Shown piece after piece: positions 1-13,084 of a stretch of DNA of 64,000 nt (its first letter is position 1; each line of letters starts with the position of its first letter). The DNA lies in the NCBI GenBank assembly GCA_050084515.1, contig CM114275.1, positions 3,844,001 to 3,908,000 of the forward strand. The letters run 5' to 3'. The position numbers were made by a program, and so were the translations under genes. A model generated the notes under the pieces. The model was not told where the DNA came from, made no database searches, and saw only the letters and a program-made list of their open reading frames with translations. The stretch is from Blasia pusilla (lineage: Eukaryota; Marchantiophyta; Marchantiopsida; Blasiales).

Positions 1-79
1 CTTTAGATGCCTACAAATGAGGATAAGAATCTCATGGGTAGTTAATGCTTTGAAAAAATATAATTATACTTACATTGCC

Positions 80-1108
80 TATCGTGCGCCTACTTTCCTT
101 GAACGTTAATCTTTGTTGTTGCCGAAACGTACGTTCAGTAGGTCACACTCTCAACGCTGATCTGCATCCAAACACGCACTCACGTTAGTCAGGTCTGGAT
201 CAATCTGCGGTTCCAACTTGCCAAGTGCTCCACTTGGCCTCTCATCAAGCTTAACCTTCCTTGTTTCACGGATTACAACACATGCAAGTCTCGAAAGACT
301 TGGGATAGACTTTCTGGCTGGTTCAAGAACCTCAAACGGTGTTTCATGCCTGGCGGTTCCAATTTTCCAATGGACATCAAATGAGTCCCTAGCTGCAAGT
401 CTCAAACATGAATGAGGGTTGGAATCCAATTGTGTCTTATGAAGTCCACTCCCTTGGATCAGGTTTGGGTTTCGAGTTCCAACGCCAAACTCCCGTTCCA
501 TCCCGTGCCCTTGAAACACCGTTTGGCGCTCAAAGTGGGGTTCGTGTTCCAAGACTCCTTGGAGAGACTCCTCCTTACTAGTACTTCTGGAGATCACCGG
601 GGTCCCCCTAAATTTAGGGAAAGATTGTCAAGCCCCTCAGATTGTCCCTCAACCCAATGGCTCTCACAGTCGTTTTTATCCAATATCTCATCTTGTACTT
701 ATTCATTTGCTAAGATCTTTGGTGCGTTGGAAGCAACTCAAGATAAGCTTTCCAACGCGCTCTTATTTTTCTCCAACGCATCTTGGGGCTAAAATTTTAT
801 GGTCCAAAACATAGTCAAATTCTCCAAACGCAAGTCGTGTTCCAAAATTGGTTCTCACCTCTTTGGCAACCAACCTTCCAAGACTCAACTCATCTCAAGT
901 CTTGATTTGCGTTAGGTCTAGGTTTCCTGGTCGGGACCACTAATGCATGAAATGCACAACTCTGTTTCGTGTTTCGTCTCTGGGACTTTTCCAATAGACC
1001 TTTCCAAAAGCCTCTCCAAAGCGCAATCATGGTAGCGTGAGTCCACTAGAGTTTTGATGTTTGGCTTGGAACCTATTTGGAGTTCGTTTGGTAATGAGGG
1101 TCGTGACA
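80..1108 (-). repeat. 3' LTR of the chromovirus
   Basis: Read on the minus strand this 1,029-bp LTR begins TGTCACGACCC and ends near GGCGCACGATA. It matches the right-hand LTR at 8163-8587 at both ends and a plus-strand solo LTR at 42583-43598 along its length. It lies directly downstream of the purine-rich tract. The terminal CA appears changed to TA at position 80. Confidence 0.92.
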
Positions 1109-1123
1109 CTCATCCCTCCTTAG
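1109..1123 (-). other. Polypurine tract of the chromovirus
   Basis: On the minus strand CTAAGGAGGGATGAG sits immediately before the 3' LTR. That is where plus-strand DNA synthesis is primed in LTR retroelements. Confidence 0.8.
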
Positions 1124-1806
1124 AAGATTGATGTCTTCATCAACGCAAACCTTTTTAATGTTAAGTTTTGGGAAGCCGACCCCTTAACATTGAATCGTAT
1201 TTTGGTAGCTCACCCGCAATTCCTCTTTTGGCTTAAGTGTTAGGCTATCGCCTGCATCACTTAGATTTATTAGCTTTTCCACTTCAATCCGCCTAGACCA
1301 GTTCTGCAGAACTAGTGTAAACTATCGAAATAAGCTAACTAAGTCTGCAACCTAACACTTCATTTACTCATTCTGTGTAAACAACCACATGTTTACCTAG
1401 CCAATTTGTACTACTTTTGGGTCACTCATATTCTACTTAGGCACGTTACTATGTTCACTCATGCAACATGAATGAGATCACCACAAATCCCAAGAGAGAC
1501 TAATCTGCCCCGCCGACATTAGGACGAGGCCAAATGTTAGAACTTTAACACTTGGTCCTGATCTAGATGCCTTATCCGAATATAAACTCTCAACTCAAAT
1601 CCTCATTGTTTTGCCTCCTTGACCTACATCCTAAGCATATGAGGAACTACTCATTGCCATGCACTACCAAACTTAAAATCGCAATCACTAGCATCGAATA
1701 TCCAAATCCATGCATTCTTTATTGCGACAACTAAACTTTTCTAGTTATTACGGGTTATTGGCCCAAGCTTCTTGGTCACAAGTTATGTCCTTTACTTCAC
1801 CATGTA

Positions 1807-2256
1807 CTAACGTATGTGCCTATCTTGCATCCATTTTGAAGTTTCGCACGCCTCTTGCACGTGTTCAAGATCTGCCTCCGCAATCCAAGTCATCTCTTTC
1901 ACATGGTAGCCTTTCCACTTGACCAAGTACTCGTACTTGGTAGCTCTACGTTCGGAATGCACAATGGTCTCCACCTCGAACTCTGGTTCCTCATTTCTGA
2001 TGACCGGTTGTGGTCTCAACACAATCCTTCACTCCGGACACATATTGTATTGAAGACACTTCTTCAATAATGACACATGGAAAGTCGGGTGAATCTTGAA
2101 CTCGTTTGGTAGCTCCAAAGTATGCACATCCTCAAACGGCTTTTCCTTGATCACATATAGTCCAACATACTTGGTTGAAAATTTTGCGGAAAATTCCTTC
2201 GGAAGAGTGAGATTCTTTACACTCAACCATCCTTGTTCCCCAACTTGGAAACTCAC
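1807..2256 (-). pseudogene. Integrase C-terminus: GPY/F module plus chromodomain
   Basis: The upstream half (2029-2256) reads like the chromovirus GPY/F module and ends with the typical FKIHPTFHVSLLKK stretch; the usual GPF core is altered to VGLYVI. The downstream half (1807-2022) is a chromodomain, with EFEVETIVHSE, YEYLVKWKGY and MTWIAEADLE giving the usual aromatic and acidic positions of the fold. Both halves are in the same frame and are parted by a single TGA at 2026-2028, so they were once one polyprotein tail. In related elements the chromodomain binds histone marks and directs integration. Identification is firm; function in this copy is lost. Confidence 0.92.
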
Positions 2257-3331
2257 TTGGCGCTAACTTTTGTTAGCATGCTTTACGTACCTTAGTTGAG
2301 GCTTGGCAAGACTTCTTCTTGCTCGCTCTTTTTGTTCTTGCATTTCCACTAACAAACATTCCGCCATTGCTTGACAAGTCTGTGCCGATGTAGCACCCCT
2401 CGAAAGAGCCAAGTCAAGAGGCCTTTATGGTTCTCTTTGATACGCCAGAAGAAAAGGAGATTCTCCACTTGCAGAATGCTTGGTCGAGTTGTAACAATAC
2501 TTAGCCATGCTTAGCCACTTGCCCAATCTCATTGGTCCGCACTCACATAATTCCTTAAATACTGGTTCACAACCGAGTTTACTTTTTTGGTTTGCCCATT
2601 CGCTTGAGTATAGAAAGCAGTACTAAAGTTGAGTTTGGTCTTGAACCTCTTGAATAGATGTTTCCAAAAGGCACTGATGAACTTCGGATCTCGATCGGAC
2701 ACAATGCTCCTAGGCAATCCATGAGCTCGTCACCAACTATCTAGGAACAGTCAGGAAGACATATAGGCCATTGCATAATCTCTCATCGGCACAAACCTCC
2801 CCAGAATGCTAAACCGATCAACTATCACAAGTATAGCATTTTATCCCTCAAATTCTAGGAGACTTGAAATGAAATCCATGCTAATTCTTGGCAAGGGTCC
2901 TTCCAGGTTCGAAAAAGGACAAAGTAAGCCTTGCTTCTTCGTATAAGAAACTTTGTTCGCTTGACAGGTTACGCAAGCCTTCATATATTGAGCAACATGT
3001 TCCTTCACGTTGGGCCAGAAGAACCTCTTGGCCAAAACAACAAGAGTCTATTTCTCCCCTTTGTGTCCTGCCAAAGGTCCATCATGACATTCCGCAAACA
3101 CTTTGGTCTGTAGCTTGCCTTGGCCCACATAGATCCTACTCTGCTTAAACCTTAGCAAACCGTGCCTCAAACTTAGATTGGCCACCTTCTCACCCCACTT
3201 CAACTTCCCAAGGTACTCACTCGCTTGCGCATCCGTCATGTATCCTTCAAGAATCCTTCTTTCCAGATCTGTTTCATCAGGGAACATTGCTCTCAAGACT
3301 TGTGTTGTCGATGGCATATGCTCATCCATGC
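2257..3331 (-). pseudogene. Integrase (HHCC zinc domain and catalytic core) of the chromovirus
   Basis: The N-terminal zinc domain is visible around 2930-3110 as CHDGPLAGHKGEK followed by CVTCQANK, giving the HHCC ligands. The core follows with ISMDF (first Asp), then a stop-interrupted stretch, then SIVSDRDPKF (second Asp) and NGQTKKVN. In this family the last motif normally has Glu where the first Lys stands here (codon 2586-2588), so the DDE triad is also broken. Several stops and frame changes occur between 2400 and 2850. The right-hand edge of the integrase sequence is the MITE target site at 3324-3331. Confidence 0.9.
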
Positions 3332-3661
3332 CAAGGTTGCATATGGACAAATTCTGTGTCCGTGGACATGTCCATGTCCATGGACTTATGTCCGTCCTAT
3401 GAAAGGACTTTTCCGTATGGGCCCCACTTTTCCCTTCTTTCTCAATCCCCTTATTTGCCTTCGTGTTCTATACTCCCCCATTTCTTCTTTCCTCCACCTC
3501 TACTCCCTCCTACCTCGTTGCTCCTTTCATCATTTCCTTGCCTTTCATCATGGACTAAAAGTATGGGTCCCACCTCTTGGAACCCATCTCCATGGACATG
3601 TCCAAACTTGTTCGTCCATGTCCAGCCTAAGGAAGGACTTGCTCGTTTTTGTGCAACCATG
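3332..3661 (+). mobile_element. hAT-type MITE inserted in the chromovirus
   Basis: A 330-bp non-coding element with terminal inverted repeats of the form CA(A/T)GGTTGCA. It begins CAAGGTTGCATATGGACAA and ends TTGTGCAACCATG. It is flanked by atccatgc (3324-3331) and atccctgc (3662-3669), an 8-bp duplication with one mismatch. Eight-bp duplications and this terminus are typical of non-autonomous hAT elements. It separates the RNase H tail from the integrase zinc domain. Related copies lie at 15.8, 42.1, 45.0 and 48.1 kb. Confidence 0.85.
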
Positions 3662-3662
3662 A

Positions 3663-3783
3663 TCCCTGCGACTTAACGCATATGGAATAACTTTTTCTTT
3701 CCCTGGCTTGTGGATTAGCTCCACATTCGTCAACGCCAAGGTATCATGTTGTAATGTATAACTCAAGGAAAAAGGCACTCTTT
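3663..3783 (-). pseudogene. RNase H C-terminal remnant of the chromovirus
   Basis: A short stretch encodes NVELIHKPGKEKVIPYALSR, matching the end of the Ty3/gypsy RNase H domain (usually PGKEN-V-DALSR). It is cut off from the rest of RNase H by a 1.46-kb insertion on its right and from the integrase by a MITE on its left. About 45 residues of the middle of RNase H appear to be missing even when the insertion is ignored. Confidence 0.8.
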
Positions 3784-5248
3784 CTATCGCAGAGTACTAA
3801 GTTCGTTCCCAAGAGACCACGATTTCCTGAGTAAAGAGAGGTTTTATAATAAGAATCAAGAAATAACTCTTTCTTCACTAACTTTACGGACTACTACAAC
3901 TACATTGTCTTTACAAGTACAAAAGAATAAAAATATTTTCTTCTCTCCTAGAAAAGACTCTTCTCAAGTGCATACGAAGACTCTTTCAAATCTTGAATAA
4001 CAAAGCTCCAACGAAGACCTCAAAGAGATCTCAAGAATGGTGGCTCACCCTACTTTGAGAACTAAATCTGTCATTGGCAGGTTACTCAATGTCTAACAGC
4101 TTTCCTACGCTCTTCTTGATTATCTTCTGGAATTCTGAAACTATAAGACTCAACTCTCATCTCTACTGCAGCCCAATAAGGTTTTACACTCAACTCTACA
4201 CATCAGAAAGCATGAGAGAAGACTCTTCTTCTGCATCAAAGAGTGGAAAGAACTAGAAAGTATTACAAGCTTCACAAAATAAAAGACTCTTCAGCTTGGA
4301 TCATCCCTCAACAACCTATCCACACAATCCTCACAAGTACTAGAAATTCCAGACACAAGGGGAACGTCCCTCTTCATCCGCTCAATCACAAGTATTTGGA
4401 AGATTCAAGACACTAGGGAATGACCCCTTCTTCTACTAATTTTCTCTTTAAATGGTCTTTACAATATCTGATTGATCTTCCTATTCTGATCTAGAATTCT
4501 AATTGATAATCCTAACCTCCTCTATTCATATTCTCCAACCCTTCATCTTCATAAGACGGTTGGTTGCCTTGGCGATTCATTTCCGCTCCCTCTTAATTGT
4601 TGCGCCGCTCCATTACCGGCTTTCGAAACCGTCGTGATAGTTCATTCTTCACAGTCTTCACAATCTTTGGAGTCTTTGCAGTCTTTGCAATCTTTGCAGT
4701 CTTTGCATCTTCGTAGTCTTTGCAATCTTCACAAAGACTCTTCGTTCTTTGTACCTAGTCTTCGCACAAAGACTACCTTCGGTCTTCTTTACAAAGAATC
4801 TCTTTCCAGTCATCGTTGACAACCTTTCCCAATATTCTTACTACGGTCTTCCTTGCGGAGTACCCGCGCTTCCTCTTCTAACTTCTTTTCTAGTCTTTTC
4901 CTTCTTTTACAAAATTCTCACTCTTCCAAGACAATCCTTAATCTTCCAACATTTCTTGTCCTTTCATCAAAGTTTTGTCAGTCAATGTTTTCACACAATT
5001 TTAGTAAAGTACGCTTCTTTACTCCAAGTCTTGAGTCTTTAGTCCTTACTTCAAGACTTTACAACAATTATGTGCAAAAGTATCAAAATTTCAAAAAGGT
5101 GGGCACTACACATGCCATCAAAGTTGCTTTGGTGTTACGCGATCCTGGGTCTCAAAATACTTTAGCTATATGTTATCGATGAATACTCGAGTCTGGTGAA
5201 GTCCCAAATAGTGACGCCACTTCCTCAAACAATGAACCACCGCAAACT
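3784..5248. other. Unclassified 1.46-kb insertion inside the chromovirus RNase H
   Basis: This stretch interrupts a continuous gypsy polymerase: THEKE of RNase H ends at about 5249 and the RNase H tail resumes at 3776. The 7-mer ACTCTTT occurs at both edges (3777-3783 and 5249-5255), compatible with a target-site duplication, though a short match can arise by chance. No coding region or clear terminal repeat is visible. The sequence is rich in CTTC and holds a 9-bp minisatellite. Near 5195-5214, read on the minus strand, TGGCGTCAC...TTTGGGA resembles a worn tRNA-type primer site, so a non-autonomous LTR element is possible but unproven. Confidence 0.5.
4651..4735. repeat. 9-bp minisatellite, AGTCTTTGC-like
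   Basis: About nine imperfect units of (A/C)(A/G)(A/G)TCTTTG(C/G) and related 9-mers follow each other (for example agtctttgc, aatctttgc, agtcttcac). The array lies within the 1.46-kb insertion. It encodes nothing recognisable. Confidence 0.75.
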
Positions 5249-6310
5249 ACTCTTTTTCATGAGTGGGCCACCTCCTTTCGTTGTTGCTAAGCTTCTTGCT
5301 CTCGTACGCTACAAATCTCCCTTTTTGCACCAATAGTCTTGCAATCGCGAAATCACTAGCATCAGTGTGCACCTCAAATGGTTGGTCGAACTCCGACAGA
5401 TTCAGAATTGATTGCTGCGAGAGGATCTCCTTGACTCGTTTGAACGCCTTATCCACTTCCTCGATCCATGTTGTGTTGGAAAACTTGGCGGTCCAATCTA
5501 TGAGAGGTTTCACTATTCCCGAAAAGTTCTTCACGTATGTCCGGTAAAATTGGACCGCTCTGATGAACCTCTTCATCCCCTTCACAGTGGAAGGCAGTTC
5601 CCATTTGGAAATCTTGCTTGCCTTCTCCATGTCTAGACTCACTCCATCTGCACTAACCACATGCCCCCAAGAACTTGATCTTCGTCAAACCGAACTCACT
5701 CTTGTTCGCATTCGCATACGGCTGGTTTGCCTTGAGTTTCTCGAATATCATCTTCAAATGTCGACTGTGCTCCTCTAGTGTTTTCGAATAGATGAGTATG
5801 TCACCTATGTAGATGATCACGTACTCATCCATCTCTCTATGAAAGATGGAGTTCATCAAAGTGGTGAACGTTGGAGGCGCATTACAAAGACCGAAAGGCA
5901 TTACCACAAACTCGAATGAAACATATCTTGTCCTACACACAGTCTTCTCTACATCCGCTTCGACAATCCGAATCTGATAATATCCTGATTTCAAGTCAAT
6001 CTAGCTGAAATACTTGGCACCTGACAATCGATGAAAGAGGTCATCCGTCATCGGGAGAGGATAGTTGTTCCTTACTGTCACTTTATTCAGCGTCCGGTAA
6101 TCAACACACAGTCTTAACTTTCCAACCCTCCTCAACAGGCGCTCCATAAGGTGACTTGCTAGTTCGGATGTAACCCCTCTCTAGGAGTTCACCCAACTGT
6201 TTCTTCAACTCATCAAGTTCTTCTTGATTCAACCCTTATGGCGCTTTTGAAGGTGGTTGTGATCCGAGTTGCACCTCTATCTTATGATCAACTGCCCTAT
6301 GTGGTGGCAA
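5249..6310 (-). pseudogene. Reverse transcriptase and start of RNase H of the chromovirus
   Basis: Reading right to left, the RT begins with a Lys/Glu-rich stretch ending [19 protein letters not shown], then [27 protein letters not shown], and FGLCNAPPTF. The catalytic box is YIGD (5800-5811) where active enzymes have YxDD, so one catalytic Asp has become Gly. The RNase H start follows with FEVHTDASDFAI and ESKKLSNNERRW. A TAG at 6001-6003 and several frame changes also disrupt the domain. The right order and spacing leave no doubt about identity; the enzyme cannot be active. Confidence 0.92.
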
Positions 6311-8020
6311 CTCAATCGGAAGTTCCTAAGTCAAAACATCTCCAAATTATTTCACAATTCTCTTGAGTGTTTCAAGGATTTCCCTTGAAGCTGAGTTTTG
6401 ATCTCTGCATCTCGCGCTTGCTTCATCCTCTACTTGTCTCATCAAGTCAAGCAATCCTTTCTCTAACTAGGTCAAACTTGTCCTCGTGATGGTGTTCACC
6501 AAATCCCTCTTTCTAGGAACCTCACGAACCAATTTGACGCGCATCCGTTCATCAAGACACTCAACCTCAAAGGTCTTTGCCGCTATTCCACCTCATACAC
6601 ATCCAATAATTTGTTCCCCAAGACTCCATTGATTCCGTCCATGTCGCAAAGTGTGAAATTCTCCTTCAACTCGAAATCTCAGCATCCCACAGCTAGTCCT
6701 AAAACCAACTCTGAGGTCTGGTGAGACTTGCCTCCAGAAAAAACAACCCTAATGGGTTCTTTTGCCTTAGTGGTGGGCAATCCCAATGCCTTCACGATTC
6801 TCAAGCTCAAGAAGGAGTGCGAAGCACCTGTATCAACGAGCAACATCACATCGCGATCAGCGATCTTGGATCCTAGGTAAACCAAATTGGGCGTTCTCTT
6901 GGTGACTTGGAGAGATGTATTTAGATCTTCCACCGATAAGTACTTAGCAGCAAATGAAATCATACTTGGTTTACAAATCTTGGGCCTCGCACATTCCTTA
7001 GCCATATGCCCGGGTTCACCACAACTGTAGCAAATCATTTTGACGTTTTCTAACTTCAGGTGTGGCGGCCCTCTTGGCTTCACGTTGAGTTCCACTCGCT
7101 TTTCTGTTGGGGCAAGAGACTCTCCGTGGTCACGCTCACCCCCATTCCAAACCCTCTTGGACACCCCTTTGTTTTTTGGTAACTTAGAAAAACTTTTCGG
7201 CTCGAAGGGTTTTTGGCTTTGGACTTCATCGTCCCCTATCCGCTTCGCTAGCCTCACAAGCTCTGCACACATCTCTGGTAGGTAAGGCATACAGAAGAGG
7301 GCCTTTTCGGCGCTCAACTTGAGTCCACTTAAGAAGATCACCTTATTCTTAAACTCATCCGTGGAAAGTGAGTTAATTTGTGCACTGAACTCTTGCACAT
7401 AAGCACTAAGGGACCCGCCTTTCCGCAACCGCAAAAACTCCATGCCATCACGATTCTCCTAATATTCTGGTGTGAATCACTCACCAATCAACACCTTGAA
7501 CTCTTCCCAACTCAAAGTTGTTCCAGGGCCCCAATGTTCTTTGCGATGAGCCGTCCACCAGTAGAGAGTGTGATCCTTAAGGAACGTGACCGCAATAGCA
7601 CCTTGTCCTACTCCATTGCCCATTGCGCTTCAAAATAAAGTTCGAGCTCTGTTAGAAAGCTCACTTTCTGAGAACGCCCCATTCCTGTGGCATTTGAAAA
7701 TTTGTCTTACAAAGATTCCCGCCTGAACTAGAAGCTCCATTCGACTTGAGTTCAAGGATCAGCTTGCTCTTTTGGGCCATCTAGTCCATCATCACCTTCA
7801 TCAAATCCATCATTTGGACATAAAAGGCCAGGTCATTTGAGTTTGGAGCCAAAGTCCCCGCGGAAAGATGAGCGTTTGGGACATCCTGATGTTTGGGACT
7901 CGGCACTTTGGGAGTCCCTATCTCCTTCTCAGGCTCACGGTTAGTCATTGATTCATCTCTCGGATTTTTTAGTTTGACTTGCAACTTCCAAGGTTCTTCG
8001 CTAATGGTCGCCATTTGCAA
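6311..8020 (-). pseudogene. Gag-protease region of the chromovirus
   Basis: An open stretch at 6679-7443 holds the nucleocapsid knuckle CYSCGEPGHMAKEC (6988-7031, CX2CX4HX4C) and, about 50 residues later, the retropepsin active site VDTGAS (6820-6837) followed by HSFLS. Upstream, LRLRKGGSLSAYVQEF matches the capsid 'major homology'-like part of plant gypsy Gag proteins. The frame breaks between about 7443 and 7781, and a further gag N-terminal stretch runs up to 8020. Between 6311 and 6678 the sequence continues through the protease tail (CDMDGINGVLGN) toward RT with stops. Gag would package the RNA and the protease would cut the polyprotein in cytoplasmic particles. Confidence 0.88.
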
Positions 8021-8149
8021 ATCCTCGCTTTCTCATATCTCCTCCTCATCTCTTGCGTTCCTCCTTGAGCATCGAGGTCTCCTTTGCTTGAGTTCTTCTC
8101 AAACATCCAGATCTTAGACAACCCCAAGTTCACGCTCACTAAGGAATTA

Positions 8150-8160
8150 CTCTGATACCA
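8150..8160 (-). other. Primer binding site (initiator Met tRNA)
   Basis: On the minus strand TGGTATCAGAG starts two bases after the 5' LTR. It is the complement of the 3' end of the initiator methionine tRNA, the usual primer for plant Ty3/gypsy chromoviruses. It fixes the element's orientation. Confidence 0.93.
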
Positions 8161-8162
8161 CG

Positions 8163-8587
8163 TGTCATGCGCCTATTGTCCTTGAACGTTAATCTTTGTT
8201 GTTGCGGAAGCGTAGGTTTAGTAGGTCACGCTCTCGACGCTGATCTGCATCCAAACACACACTCACGTTAGTCAGGTCTGGATCAATCAGCGGTTCCATC
8301 TGCCGAGTCCTCCACTTGGCCTCTCATCAAGCTCAACCTCTTTGGCAACCAATCTTCCAAGACTCAACTCATCTCAAGTCTTGGTTCGCGTTTCGTCTAG
8401 GTTTCTTGGTCGTTACCACTAACGTATGAAACGCACAACTGTGTTCCACGTTTCATCTCTTGGACTTTTCCAAGAGACCTTTCCAAAAGCCTCTCCAAAG
8501 CGAGATCATGGTAGCGTGAGTCCTCTAGAATTTTGATGTGCCGCTTGGCTCCTATTTGGTGTTCGTTTGGTTATGAGGGTCGCAACA
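8163..8587 (-). repeat. 5' LTR of the chromovirus, internally deleted
   Basis: This 425-bp LTR matches both ends of the 1,029-bp LTR at 80-1108 but lacks about 600 bp in the middle. The deletion joins positions equivalent to about 257 and 860 of the left LTR, both of which carry ACCT, so short-homology end joining is a likely cause. It begins and ends with TG/CA on the minus strand. Confidence 0.92.
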
Positions 8588-10345
8588 TTTCCAGTGTTCT
8601 TCATGGTGCTCCCAATTTTGACATTGATGTCTTGTTCACTACTTGTTGCGTGAAGGATGTTGGTTGGCACTTAAGTTAAATGCATTTTCTGTTTTGGAGA
8701 GGCTTCTTAATCCCCGAGAATGCCATCTAGAGCCAAGAGTTAGTCATCAAATACATTAAAGACTAGTTAAGTGCTTTGAAATGGATTTTCACAAACTACT
8801 GCAATTAGATACAAAGGGAATTCTATGATAAAAGATGGACCATCAAAAGTATCTCCATGTATAAATTCAGAACTAGTATGAGGCCATTCCATCCATGAAA
8901 TTTATCATGTGCACAACAAGCAAATCAGTTTGTAACTAATCTCTCAAATCAGATCAAGAGCTGAAAGATCAAACAAGGGGTTACATCTCTAAGCACAACA
9001 TTTTCTATCAATTATCTAGACAAAACAACTTGCCTCTTAATAAAGCAATAGGGAACAGAAAACTTAGAGAGAGTATCTCCTCTACCTTCTCTTAGATTAG
9101 TTTGTAGCAAGGCCAATGCTCTGCAACATTCTGAGAACTTTGATTCATTGCCAAAATCTTTGCAAAAGTATTCAACTAACTCAATTAGGCCATGACTAAA
9201 CTACATATTAACAAGTGTAGAAAAATCATCTACAACATGCAGCAAGAAAACATGTAAAACATGCAGCAAGAAGAATGTACACACATACCATCCCGAATTG
9301 GTTGTACATGCCCATCCAACTCCTCTAACACCTCCTTATGAGTAGTTGTATCATTTGCCTGATCTTTCCCATGAATGGAGAAGAAAATTGTAATGAGAAA
9401 GTAGAGCATCAATCTCCCAGGTAAATGGATAAAAAAGTTGTAATCAAAGTGAAGTGCGTCTTCAAACTGAATGGAAAAGAAGGCTATAATCACACAATGG
9501 AGAGCATCGGTCTTCAAACTCAATGGACAAGAACAAAGTCAAGTCTACTTGAGAGAATTACAAAGTCTGTACTTGACGACGTTTTGAAATCTCATTCGGC
9601 AGACATGGGCAGCAGTTGTGAACAATGAAAAATTATGGGAAGGATTTGTTAGATATCAGCACATAGCTGATTACCAACAACCTTCCTCTATTGACACCAT
9701 GTCAATTGAGGTTTCATCTCGACAGGTATAATAGGACAAGCAAGTCATTCTTGTCACTCATCTCTAATGTATGAGTGCACAGGTATGACTTGTTAGTGAC
9801 TTAGCACTCCTGGACGGTAATTTCCTTTTATTTAGTTAGGACACGTTTTCTGTTGTAGGAAGGGCAAAATCGAGGGCCATCTGTATTTAAAGAGCAACTA
9901 TGATCCGCTCTTTGCTACATATCACATTCCTTACACATGCGTATTGTTCTATTGCCTTGCTTACTATTTTTGTGCAATTAAAAGTCAGTCTAGAGTTCTC
10001 TAAATTGTTCAACACGATTACTGGTGAAGGAAGCAAGTCCAAAAATGTGGAAATCAATTCAATTCACCGAGTTACATCTAAGACCACGATTTGCTGTAAA
10101 GTAATAATAACTTTCACCATTAATATGCTTATCCACAAGTGGCCTGAGAGTGCACGATTCAGGTACCATATGAGAGGAGGGAGACACTCTCATATAGTGT
10201 GAGTGTTGATCAAACAACGTGTTTGTGCGGAGCTTCCAAGTGTCAGCCAAGAAACTCTTCACCACATCATCTACTTTATCTTATTGGGATTCCCAATAGA
10301 CATTACTTACCACTGCAACAGCTTTGGTCAATGAATCAAGGCTAC
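8588..10345. other. No gene seen; degenerate 50-bp tandem repeat inside
   Basis: No coding region or RNA gene is supported here. Between about 9373 and 9535 some three and a half degenerate units of about 50 bp occur, each starting with a variant of AATGGA(G/T/A/C)AAGAA and ending near a CTTCAAACT-like string. The rest is ordinary AT-rich sequence. Confidence 0.5.
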
Positions 10346-11229
10346 TCAATGTGTTGAAAATTCTTGTGCTACAAGCTTAGCAATATCAGCATATGCTCTT
10401 GCTTTGTGTGTTGTGAATTTTGCGCAGGAGACCAAGTAATGGCTAGAGGTTTCATCCCCATCGTCACACAAGGCGCAAGTGTTTAGTTGTGTTCCCATCC
10501 TGCTTTTCTTATGGTTCAAGGGAATTGCTCCCATTCTGAACTTGAACTTGAGCCCGGTTCCCAAGCAAGGGGTTCCCCGCAAATAGTTCTTCAGTTCTGC
10601 CTTCTCGTGATATACCATCAAAAGAGAGAGGTCGGAAATTCTCATGGATTCCTCCATGTTGTTCTGCTGTGAGCGTTTTCCCACTGCTTTGGTTATGGTA
10701 TCCACGAATGCTTTCTCATCTTGCTCCCATAGTTCAAGCCTTGCTGGGAGCTTGGAAGCTTGCACAATCTCTTGAATCTTTTTCGTCCAAGATTTGGCCT
10801 GCTTTACGGGTCTTCTTGGGTCCAGGTTTTCCCCATCACCTCTTTAGGATAGTGATGGGAGTCCATTGTCTCCAACTGCCTCCGCCATTTCAACTTGGCG
10901 ATGTCACGTCTATCCTCCAAGGGTTCTACACCTAGTTCTGATCTCACACCAACTCGAGTTGTTTGTGATGAAGTTGACATCATACCCCGAAATGCCTTCA
11001 CATGCACAGCTTCAAGCCTATCCTTGTGTTTGGTGATGTCATCCCATACTGCTGCCCGGTATTCCATCAAGGGACGAATGGTATGCAAAATGACAGAGCG
11101 CTTTACTTCTGATGTGATATCCCGGCAATATAGAAATCTAGACAAACCGTTCACCTTCTTGTGGCCTTTCTCAGTAGTCTTCTTAATGTGTGCATCCCAC
11201 ATGCAATCTTCTGAGAATTCTATGCCCAT
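10346..11229 (-). pseudogene. 3' fragment of a LINE (non-LTR retrotransposon) ORF2
   Basis: Two minus-strand pieces in different frames (10804-11229, then 10346-10765) resemble the region after the RT catalytic core of LINE ORF2. The first has EFSEDCMWDAHIKK and RPLMEYRAAVWDDI, the thumb/connection segment of non-LTR RTs. The second has FKFRMGAIPLN followed by CALCDDGDETSSHYLVSC, a Cys/His cluster often found at the C-terminus of such proteins. The catalytic YADD part is absent, so this is a 5'-truncated, frameshifted copy, as LINEs often leave. The 5' edge abuts a long (GA)n tract. Clade assignment is not possible by eye. Confidence 0.75.
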
Positions 11230-11235
11230 ATAGAT

Positions 11236-13084
<1,849 letters not shown>

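Larger units (their letters stand above)
80..8587 (-). mobile_element. Chromovirus-type Ty3/gypsy LTR retrotransposon, full length but decayed
   Basis: A complete Ty3/gypsy element lies on the minus strand. From right to left it has a 5' LTR, an initiator-Met primer binding site, gag with a CCHC knuckle, protease, RT, RNase H, integrase, GPY/F module, chromodomain, polypurine tract and 3' LTR. This order and the C-terminal chromodomain define the chromovirus clade, whose chromodomain steers integration to marked chromatin. The reading frame is broken by many stops and shifts, the RT catalytic site is mutated, and two later insertions split the RNase H region, so the copy is dead. The flanking 5-mers at 75-79 and 8588-8592 agree at four of five positions, which fits a worn target-site duplication. 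A solo LTR at 42.6-43.6 kb and a fragment at 13.1 kb belong to the same family. Confidence 0.93.

Noticed and set aside
151-792. Frames of 126-148 codons inside the chromovirus LTR, and similar ones in the solo LTR at 42.9-43.5 kb
   Set aside because: They lie within non-coding LTR sequence, are on both strands, and match no protein family.
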